Shown here: piece by piece, positions 28,401-34,291 of the stretch | Numbering within the stretch: position 1 is the stretch's first letter | How the letters are laid out: each line of letters begins with the position of its first letter | Assembly (NCBI GenBank): GCA_013298545.1 | Contig: JAAFIA010000053.1 | Span: 1-34,291, forward strand | DNA: 34,291 nt | Direction: 5' to 3' | Source: Bacteroidota bacterium | GTDB taxonomy: Bacteria > Bacteroidota > Bacteroidia > Palsa-965 | The notes under the pieces: model-generated | Databases searched by the model: none | What the model saw: only the letters and a program-made list of their open reading frames with translations | Told to the model about the DNA's origin: nothing | Made by a program: the position numbers and the translations under genes

Positions 28401-31400
28401 ATAATCCGGTTGAAAATCGCCTCCTTCTTCGAGTATAATTTCCAATCCAAATTTTCCAGAGATGTCAAAATTCCCAATGTGCTCTCCAGCTAAAGCTAAA
28501 GGCAATTGTTGATCGGGATCGAGTCGAAAAAAATAGCCATCAATTGGCGTAGCTGCAAGTTGATTGGCTGGATCGTAACCTAGTGCTCGGCCCAGGAATG
28601 GTGTTGCAGGTGGATTCTGCGCAGCATGAATCGCGTGCATTTTTGTAATGAATGCGCTAGGATTTGGCAAGGCAAGTGGACGAACCAGCGTATCGTTTCC
28701 GGGATCAATAAAACTATCCAAACGAATACCGCGATAGACATAATATTTCACCGGAGAAAATTCTAAGCCCGGTTGTGTCAATGGTTTGATAATAACGGTA
28801 ACATGTGTTGCATCAACTTTCTGCACCATCACCACACCATTCGAAATCGCATAGGCTTTGACGGCTGCGGTTGCGGTAAAACTACTTGTTACACGAAATT
28901 TATTATTGACATCGCCTGCTACTGGGCCATAACCATCAGCCGCCACTTGTGTTAAGCCTCCCATATCTGCAAATACACGCGATTCGGGTTGTGCCGGTGG
29001 TGGTGCCGTTTGGACACCTGTTGGTAAAATTGGTTGTTCAATAACAGCAATATCAAATTCATCACTAGCTATAATTGCTCCTGCCGTGAGTGAACTGATA
29101 ATTTTTGGACGCAGCATAATTTTGCTGTGTTGTTTGGCTGCTTTTACCGTTCCGGTAAACTGAATTTGAATTTCATTTGCAGTCAAAGCACCACCACCAC
29201 CAATTCTTACCGGATTGGCAACCGTAAGCCAGTTGATTGTTCCAGGTGTATTGGTTGCATCAAAAATATTCCAAACACCGGGCGAAACATTTCGGAAGGT
29301 GGCAATGACTTGTTGTCCATTATCGTTTTCACGCACAACTTCTAGTTGTACATGAATTGGATTAAATCGTCCAACATGAGCCACCACATCGACTCTAAAA
29401 TTGGTTGTTAATTCCGATCCGAAATTATCAACGGTGATCGAAGTAGGAAGTGTATTCGCAGGATTTCCAACATAAGGCGGAGCTGGCGGCGCACCAACCG
29501 TATTCCAATACCGGAACTCAGCAAACATAAATTCGCGGTACGATAGGTTGTTGCAATTTGCGGCGGTCAAAGCTGCTGGCAATCCTGTTCCTTCGATAGG
29601 CGAAACGTGTACCATCAAAAATGTTTTGAGGGTAATGGTTGCAGTATTGGTGGCAAAATTATTGAGTGGCGGAATCGCATTTTGTTTCCACGAAACACTC
29701 GTGAGCGCATGGTTTGGCAATACAGATGCTGGATTAGTGGCCCCAATCGTATTGCGTGGAATTTTGGATTCGCCGAGCATATAAACGGCTGCGGCATTGG
29801 CGTTTGATGCAATGCCGTTTGGCGCAATTGAATTTACATTGTTGAGCGATTGCCAATGTGTAGGAAAAGTGAATGCGGTGTTGGCACTCAGCGCAACATA
29901 AAAGCGTGTATAAACATCGAGGTTCGTAAGGTTGACATTAGCACCTCGATTGCTTACACGGGCATAGACGGCGCGTTGGGGCGTAGCGGTGAATGTCCAT
30001 GCATTTGTACCTACTGGCATAGCATGAGCAGGATTCACATCCATTGGAAAACTGATCAATAAGCCTTCGTCGAGTGGAAGTGGTAATTGTGTCCCAGCAA
30101 GTAAACCGTTGATAAGAATCTGAACTCCAGTTACCCAATTGGTAATAGGTTGTCCCGAAGCGGTATCCAGTTTTCTCCAACGAAACGTATCGGCACGTAA
30201 ATTTGGATTACCCGTTCCTTGAACAGCATTATTTAGTGAGTCTATTTCTATTCGATAAGTTACAGCTACATTTCCGGTGTAAGATCCCGAAATAACAGGG
30301 CTGCCCGGATTAGCACCACCACCCGCATAAACTACGGCGCCAATCTCATTAAATACATTGACAGAAGGCGATTGATGAGGCCCATCTTTCGTAAAATCAA
30401 GCGGAGCTTGTACTAAATCATTTACATTTCTTATCCAAATATCAGGACTGTGAATGGCTAGCGCATGGGCATTTCCGACATCTGCTAAAAAATCGCGAAT
30501 CATCATATCCCGATCACCGTAGTTGTATGCCGTTGCTGCTGTTACAGCTTTTAAAGCATTGACACGACCACGACCATGAAGGGGGCTAAAAAATGGAACA
30601 CGTCCACCAGTAACCGTTGGAGCAGGGTTTCCAACAGCAAGCGGGTGAGTCAAGGTAGTTGGATTTATTGTTAATACATTTGCCGCAATACTCCGAATAA
30701 CCAATACTTCTGTACCAGCATTGCTGGTGAGCGAAATTGCTTGACCAACAGAAAAACCAACCACACTTGCCATGGTAAGCGTTGTTGAATTCGCGATAAT
30801 TTGACCGGGTACTGCCGGAACATTCACAACAATACCAACTGGATTTGTGGGAACAATAGTGTTTAAAGCAGAAACAATGGGCTGGCCTTGGCTATCTGTC
30901 CAACCATTTGCAAAACGGCCAACATCAATGATATCGGCACTAGATTCCATAATATCTTTGACTTCAAGCCAAGTAAGATCAGGCTTTACAGAAAGTACAA
31001 GACCTGCAACACCTGCCGTAAATGGTGTTGAATAAGATGTTCCGCCAAAATTATCTGTATAATTGGCCGGGCCAACATAAACAGGTGTTACGCCAACAGT
31101 AAAATTTGCTGGAGTTCTTACATTTTGGTCTAATGTCAGGATTTGATTCGCGCCAGCAACTGCAATAGCAGTAACACGATGCCCTTCTGAAAGGGTAATA
31201 CTAGGAACGGCGCCAGGATTATTGGGAGGGCCTATTAATATTGCTTGATTAACAGCGGCAAATGCCAATGTAGAAACCGCAATTTGATTTGGAGCTAAAG
31301 CAACAACCATAGGAGGCATAATTGCACCAGGAAGACCAGACAATACAGAAGCATTGTTTGCAATCATTTGAACTGGCCCTGGCATATTGCCCGTAATAGT

Positions 31401-33176
31401 TACTGCCTGTGTGCTTCGATCTATTGTAATTGCTCCATAACTCGCAGGTGGATTATGCACTGGTCCGCTATAAGGTGCTACATTGCAAGCAGGCACAACC
31501 AATGGGGCAACATGCGGAATATACGCTGAATGAGAGGGCGCGCATAAATCTATCCCTGGCCCAAATGCGCTATAAGGTGCCCATATCTCTTGAAAACCAT
31601 TGTTAGCGAGTGTACTTGCGGCAATACCAATTGATTTTTCGTAAGCACAAGCCGGACGAAATTTTAAAACGGGAATGGGACCATTTCCTGCTGATTGGAA
31701 ATTTACAACGCCTTTACCATTTCGACCATAGGAAACGATCCAATCTATTGCGGGATTTAACGATTGTCCTCTTCTTGGATTTCCCCAACTATTTGACATA
31801 ATTGCATTGCCTGGATTTGGAATCCCTCCTACAATGGCTAAAGCGGGTTGAAAAACAAAGGGCAAGCCCGAAGCGTATAAATACCCATTTTGTAGATCGG
31901 ATGGATTGACACCACCGACACGTACAGCAATATACCTTGTATTTCCCGCAACACCAACTACTCCTTCAGATTGCGCTGCATTAATATTATTCGGTGAGGC
32001 TGAAAATGCACCAATACAAGATGTTCCATGCGTATCACAGTCTGCTATTGATGGCGCCGCAATGAAATTTTGATTTGTTGGAAAATTATAAAAAGCCACA
32101 GCTTTAGCTGAACCGTTAGAAACAGCATTACTCAAATCGGGATGAACAGGTAAACCAGCTGCAGATGATTCAACGCCATCAGGATCTTGAATACCGATCA
32201 CTAGAGAAGCAAGACCATACGTATAATCACCTGCGGCACCAACAGCAACACCAGCATTGGTTACTTGTTGGCGAAGAAATGCCCATGCTTGTGGAACACT
32301 TGCCACAGTATGATGCCAAAGTTGTGGGTATAAAACATCAAGTGGCGGAACGGTATCTAATTCTTCATCACCAATCAAAAAAGGTTCCTCGTAAACGATA
32401 ATATTATCTTGTCGAAGCATAACCAAACTATCCAATAGCGAATACTCATCATGAATGTCTGTTTCTTCGATTAAATATAAATTACTTCCAGGAACAGAAG
32501 AAACGATTTGCATTTTCACCTTTTTCAAGGCATCTAATATCACTTGATGGCCCAACCCTTCATTGAATGCAACATAAGCTTGATGTGAAACTACCATATA
32601 TTGATCTGTTCCCACTTCCACTACATTCCCCGCATATTCGACTTCTTCCAAATTTCGTTGCTCCATTAAAAAATTCTTGCGCGACTTCTTGGTCGTATTT
32701 TTGGGGCATTTCCAAAACTTTACAGGCGAACTTTCTTTGCCAACCTTTACTTCTTTAAATGTTAATGTACTTAATTTCTTTTTTGTTTTCCCTTTCTCAT
32801 CTTTGGGCTGACCTTTCGGATAAAAAGCCCCAATCATTTCGGGGCGCTTGACCAAAATTTGTCCATTCTGTAAGCGAACTACATCTTCTCCTTGTGCATT
32901 CAAAAAGATAGTTTCGTAAATATTCTTTACCGCATCTACCTGAATGCGTTTGGAAAAATCGGCCATGCCTTCGCATGAAACTAGAATCAAATACGATCCT
33001 GCAGGGAGTTCCCGATCATTGATATAACAAGTATATTCTTCTTGGTAGCTGAAGATATTTTTCGACGTTCCTTTTTTTGATTTTTCTTCAAAACCAATTA
33101 CCGCAACGTTTGCCCTTGTGATCGGTTGGCGGTTATTGTCGAGAATGTAAAGTTGAACTAGGGGGAAATGCTTCAT
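25473..33176 (-). CDS. Giant S8 subtilisin-family protein with degenerate C15-like C-terminus, 2567 aa
   Basis: Second gene of the operon. Residues 1-95 look like a carboxypeptidase regulatory-like beta domain. About 195-268 resembles an I9-type propeptide (AFNEGLGHQVILDALKKV, IIVYEEP). The S8 domain begins near YPQLWHHTVASVPQAW. It keeps Asp331 (IGIQDPDG), His383 (DTHGTSC), oxyanion Asn498 (QSAGN) and Ser714 (GGTSYSTP), so it should be active. Two beta inserts (about 553-705 and 768-860) interrupt it before the closing GRGRVNALKAV helix. The long middle holds Ig/FN3-like modules (YYVYRGI near 1480), a PPPAPPPPP linker near 1790 and a module near 2093-2155 like those in phage tail proteins. 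Residues 2295-2540 resemble pyroglutamyl-peptidase I without its Cys and His. No Sec signal or sorting domain was seen. Confidence 0.9.
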   Translation of the reverse strand: MKHFPLVQLYILDNNRQPITRANVAVIGFEEKSKKGTSKNIFSYQEEYTCYINDRELPAGSYLILVSCEGMADFSKRIQVDAVKNIYETIFLNAQGEDVVRLQNGQILVKRPEMIGAFYPKGQPKDEKGKTKKKLSTLTFKEVKVGKESSPVKFWKCPKNTTKKSRKNFLMEQRNLEEVEYAGNVVEVGTDQYMVVSHQAYVAFNEGLGHQVILDALKKVKMQIVSSVPGSNLYLIEETDIHDEYSLLDSLVMLRQDNIIVYEEPFLIGDEELDTVPPLDVLYPQLWHHTVASVPQAWAFLRQQVTNAGVAVGAAGDYTYGLASLVIGIQDPDGVESSAAGLPVHPDLSNAVSNGSAKAVAFYNFPTNQNFIAAPSIADCDTHGTSCIGAFSASPNNINAAQSEGVVGVAGNTRYIAVRVGGVNPSDLQNGYLYASGLPFVFQPALAIVGGIPNPGNAIMSNSWGNPRRGQSLNPAIDWIVSYGRNGKGVVNFQSAGNGPIPVLKFRPACAYEKSIGIAASTLANNGFQEIWAPYSAFGPGIDLCAPSHSAYIPHVAPLVVPACNVAPYSGPVHNPPASYGAITIDRSTQAVTITGNMPGPVQMIANNASVLSGLPGAIMPPMVVALAPNQIAVSTLAFAAVNQAILIGPPNNPGAVPSITLSEGHRVTAIAVAGANQILTLDQNVRTPANFTVGVTPVYVGPANYTDNFGGTSYSTPFTAGVAGLVLSVKPDLTWLEVKDIMESSADIIDVGRFANGWTDSQGQPIVSALNTIVPTNPVGIVVNVPAVPGQIIANSTTLTMASVVGFSVGQAISLTSNAGTEVLVIRSIAANVLTINPTTLTHPLAVGNPAPTVTGGRVPFFSPLHGRGRVNALKAVTAATAYNYGDRDMMIRDFLADVGNAHALAIHSPDIWIRNVNDLVQAPLDFTKDGPHQSPSVNVFNEIGAVVYAGGGANPGSPVISGSYTGNVAVTYRIEIDSLNNAVQGTGNPNLRADTFRWRKLDTASGQPITNWVTGVQILINGLLAGTQLPLPLDEGLLISFPMDVNPAHAMPVGTNAWTFTATPQRAVYARVSNRGANVNLTNLDVYTRFYVALSANTAFTFPTHWQSLNNVNSIAPNGIASNANAAAVYMLGESKIPRNTIGATNPASVLPNHALTSVSWKQNAIPPLNNFATNTATITLKTFLMVHVSPIEGTGLPAALTAANCNNLSYREFMFAEFRYWNTVGAPPAPPYVGNPANTLPTSITVDNFGSELTTNFRVDVVAHVGRFNPIHVQLEVVRENDNGQQVIATFRNVSPGVWNIFDATNTPGTINWLTVANPVRIGGGGALTANEIQIQFTGTVKAAKQHSKIMLRPKIISSLTAGAIIASDEFDIAVIEQPILPTGVQTAPPPAQPESRVFADMGGLTQVAADGYGPVAGDVNNKFRVTSSFTATAAVKAYAISNGVVMVQKVDATHVTVIIKPLTQPGLEFSPVKYYVYRGIRLDSFIDPGNDTLVRPLALPNPSAFITKMHAIHAAQNPPATPFLGRALGYDPANQLAATPIDGYFFRLDPDQQLPLALAGEHIGNFDISGKFGLEIILEEGGDFQPDYAYTRKLDHIIDVTGMAYGTDAEKLAKKLKREQILHFVDPAAFYAMHHTGKVHSPPSTQWTGNAIVTNVVDKFITKRNVYIDIRNENGYSLNFYGNYQGPGNAPAPELGRQLQYGTTTGALAFTYYRSDQATEDSWPILIQTITFATAAAKNPVRLAFRIDDNLKPILYVEQGELTTAAVNFKFVEGPTLITVPPPAPPPPPVVWTNEIAFQSPNTGGGANKDSIAWVFKMHYGRQRDPATVWPGKVVRTEAHHDNVFGPVDINEMWDATQNVKWVSNQDRKYIDGTVVQNFGYVGERGVAFEDTGSGRAIFYAIARDKFVNPAQGDKQSLTGGVSRKGSFFEVSMLRNYSVVMDQIIEAGTPISTITLSAAPAANALPQDLLLLGISKAELNILKALGTLTPTYPRNILLDSVGQNLNGQNGKIYHKYRLGLRGLDVNGNHTTIFPGAAIHVYTQDNLCFTSDLFTQDQPIPTTYTRNYEENIAALPNGLTAAPNITALNQAGKSFTVTGNMLTAITPGDAFTVVGSTGNNGSYTLQSITVNGAGNSVLVCIPANNIPHATADGQVRIANKTFEDYFSQRDQAGALGATQPFATLITNFTTAVNAIVNNASALANLTAAVNTHAPLILNRARAFVNNNFALPTANPDDRMLYWSRLKMLVALKSHEYLLQAFTDRNNLVKLFEDKSRGIDVTAINAAWPGAQKKILIIGMDPFQLNAVQAGNPFYSNPSGAAALYLHGKTVVDPTAPANSAFIQSVVWPARYRDLDSGQFETFVNSFLTGANAVDLILLINVGSRNVYEVQRFATKKRGTAAVNIDNEGRSGLNPVYYEYNSTSATITRVGNNTTLPELFENQIPSTSIVPGTFANANLVYNQSWNTAAAGRAPTGPIIAAANAAPNLPVPPPATALTQGSAGDYFQNELLYRLAMYRNSRVSSTNVGLITLPLTQLVNTDFNAAQTKTTITDIQNIISDFVNDI
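25557..26294 (-). other. Degenerate pyroglutamyl-peptidase I-like domain (within the S8 protein)
   Basis: Residues 2295-2540 of the 2567-aa protein follow the C15 motif order: KKILIIGMDPF (family GFDPF), VDLILLINVGSRNVYEVQRF (family IICVGQAGGR..ERVA), DNEG at 2408-2411, SAGDYFQNELLY (family TAGTFVCNHLFY) and VGLITLP (family GGFIHIP). The nucleophile Cys is Gln2509 and the His is Thr2533. They are 24 residues apart, exactly as Cys144 and His168 are in the Bacillus enzyme. The Glu aligns best with Gln2393. The fold assignment is inferred from these motifs; loss of peptidase activity follows from the replaced residues. Confidence 0.7.
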
Positions 33177-33196
33177 GTGTAGGGTATGCTATCGTT

Positions 33197-33901
33197 TTAT
33201 TTATCTGTGCCCTCATCGGGCTGATCTGCTTCGGCAAATACCATTGGGTAGGGTTCTGCTTTTAATCCATGCCCCGTTTTTTGCATGTCATTCATCCACT
33301 CCAAAATACCCATACCCACATCGTTGGGCGCATCAAAAATCCAATAATAATTGGGCGCTTGTTCTGCTTGGTGGTAGTTGGTTAAGTGATATGTTGTTTT
33401 GAATTTTTCTAGGGGAATTAATGCTATCGAATCGGAAGGACAAGACAAATAAATTCGGTTGTACATAATTCCTCCCTTGTACCAAAACCCTGCATACATA
33501 ACCAAGGCATGTTCGCGCAAGGTTTTTATTTCAGCACAATGAAATGCCGCAAAGGCCGAACCATCTGCTTTCCGCAAACGAATACCGGTAAAACTTACGC
33601 GCTGGCCTCCAAATGGATCTTTGGTGATGGTATCTTCCACTAAATTCAAACTACGAATCACTTGCCAAAGCTTTTGAGCATCCTCGTAACCCACATGACC
33701 TTTCGGTGCTCCCATCCATATTTTTGTGCCTACATAAAGGACTTTGGAGGTTTCCATGAGGTCGGGATTGTTCATCATTACTTGGCTGCTTGAGGGCAAG
33801 GGTTGTTCTAAAGACTTTGCAGAAGAGCTTATGTTTTTATTGCGAACACAGGAAAAACTACTCAGGGTCAGAATTACAAGAAGAATTAGAAAAAAGCGCA
33901 T
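33197..33901 (-). CDS. Hypothetical lipoprotein, first gene of the giant-gene operon
   Basis: A 234-aa protein with a lipoprotein signal peptide: a short RFFLILLVILTLSSFSC segment with the lipobox Cys at residue 18. The mature part begins with a Ser/Gln-rich linker (about 19-45) and continues as a compact alpha/beta domain. That domain contains KIWMGAPKGHVGYEDAQKLW, an aromatic segment LVMYAGFWYKGG and YYWIFDAPNDVGMGILEWM. I do not recognise the family. It is the only member of the block with a clear export signal, and its stop codon lies 20 bp before the start of the subtilisin-domain gene, so co-transcription is likely. It could tether or receive the giant proteins at the envelope; this is inference from position only. 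Confidence 0.8.
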   Translation of the reverse strand: MRFFLILLVILTLSSFSCVRNKNISSSAKSLEQPLPSSSQVMMNNPDLMETSKVLYVGTKIWMGAPKGHVGYEDAQKLWQVIRSLNLVEDTITKDPFGGQRVSFTGIRLRKADGSAFAAFHCAEIKTLREHALVMYAGFWYKGGIMYNRIYLSCPSDSIALIPLEKFKTTYHLTNYHQAEQAPNYYWIFDAPNDVGMGILEWMNDMQKTGHGLKAEPYPMVFAEADQPDEGTDK

Positions 33902-33961
33902 AATCTTGTTTTCTGATATAGATGAAAGGTTAATTCATATTCCACAAAACACTTCACTTAT

Positions 33962-33969
33962 CAAATATA
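33962..33969 (-). promoter_or_regulatory. Candidate -7 box for the giant-gene operon
   Basis: On the minus strand, TATATTTG matches TAnnTTTG exactly and lies 60 bases before the ATG of the lipoprotein gene. No clear TTTG is found 19-20 bases upstream. It is the best candidate in the gap for driving the whole four-gene block. Confidence 0.45.
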
Positions 33970-34187
33970 GCGTTATGTATCTACTCCGACTACTAAATGG
34001 AAGATACTTATACACAATATTAGCAGTTATTAACAGACGTCCAAAAGCCTTTCGGAAAGAGCGTTTTAGTAAATAAAACAGAGATAACAAGCACTAGTTA
34101 ACGACTTCAAAGCAGTGCCTAAAAACTTCTTAGTAACTGTTTAAAATTTGTTTTTGAGAATTGTTATAATGGATTTTTGTGCCAGAC
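33970..34187. other. Gene-free AT-rich stretch upstream of the operon
   Basis: With the adjoining promoter and repeat this makes a gap of about 390 bp. It is AT-rich, has no convincing open frame or RNA gene, and shows only short inverted matches. It may hold regulatory sites, but none was recognised. Confidence 0.5.
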
Positions 34188-34291
34188 GAGGCGCGTTTTG
34201 AAGGTCATAGCGGAGCTGCTACGGTCGAAAAACGCAACGAAGTATGGTGCAAAAAGACACATAACAAAATCAAAGGATAAAATTTAAACAG
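34188..34291 (+). repeat. Dispersed hairpin-forming repeat, copy 2
   Basis: Direct copy of 1-117, preceded by GTGCCAGAC. The hairpin is kept: arm changes such as GGCC to GGTC still pair through G-U wobble, and the loop gains a C-G pair (TAGC / GCTA). It lacks the 16-bp hairpin insert of copy 1. From a GTG just upstream it can be read as a frame of about 34 codons ending at TAA, which I do not count as a gene. It runs to the window edge. Confidence 0.8.

Noticed and set aside
25473-33176. Type IX secretion substrate status for the S8 protein
   Set aside because: The N-terminus has no signal peptide and the final residues (TDIQNIISDFVNDI) do not resemble a type A or B sorting domain.
12700-33901. 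A contractile injection system, toxin complex or prophage
   Set aside because: There is no sheath, tube, baseplate, spike, ATPase, terminase or capsid gene. One module resembling phage tail proteins is not enough.
33744-34076. A 110-codon plus-strand frame over the lipoprotein start and promoter
   Set aside because: It overlaps the signal peptide region of the lipoprotein gene in antisense and has no recognisable motif.
1-34291. The whole window as a mobile island bounded by direct repeats
   Set aside because: Core genes such as lon, rpmE2 and yebC lie between the repeats, and there is no integrase, transposase or tRNA attachment site. A dispersed genomic repeat explains the ends better.

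Overview
The window reads as chromosomal DNA of a member of the Bacteroidota. The Lon N-terminus, the fused GlmU-type protein, the zinc-free type B L31, the 7TM-HD phosphodiesterase and the SH3b-NlpC/P60 protein all match the forms seen in that phylum. Several gene starts are preceded by the Bacteroidota -7 promoter box TAnnTTTG, and Shine-Dalgarno sequences are not evident. No rRNA, tRNA, CRISPR array, transposase, integrase or phage structural gene was seen.

Left part (1-12.5 kb): mostly core genes. On the minus strand: a small protein of unknown function, lon, a GlmU-family sugar nucleotidyl/acetyltransferase and rpmE2 (L31 type B). Divergent from rpmE2 is a lipoprotein with a probable parallel beta-helix. 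Then, on the minus strand, come a class I methyltransferase, a YebC/TACO1-family protein and a PgpH-type cyclic-di-AMP phosphodiesterase. On the plus strand are an acetyl-CoA acetyltransferase and an SH3b-NlpC/P60 cell-wall hydrolase. Intrinsic terminators separate several of these units.

Right part (12.65-34.0 kb): one minus-strand block, probably a single operon, with gaps of only 20-42 bp. In transcription order it encodes a 234-aa lipoprotein, a 2567-aa protein with an intact S8 subtilisin domain, a 2309-aa beta-rich cysteine-containing protein, and a 1924-aa protein with an N-terminal stretch that looks like a seven-bladed propeller. The three giants take up about 60% of the window. None shows a Sec signal peptide or a type IX C-terminal sorting domain that I can recognise, although their domains are of kinds usually found on exported proteins. 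The subtilisin protein ends in a domain that resembles pyroglutamyl-peptidase I but lacks its Cys and His, and probably its Glu. This locus is the best candidate here for an undescribed system; its function cannot be read from the sequence.

Both window ends carry direct copies of a dispersed, hairpin-forming repeat of about 100 bp (1-117 and 34188-34291). They look like a genome-wide intergenic repeat rather than the ends of a mobile element, because core genes lie between them.
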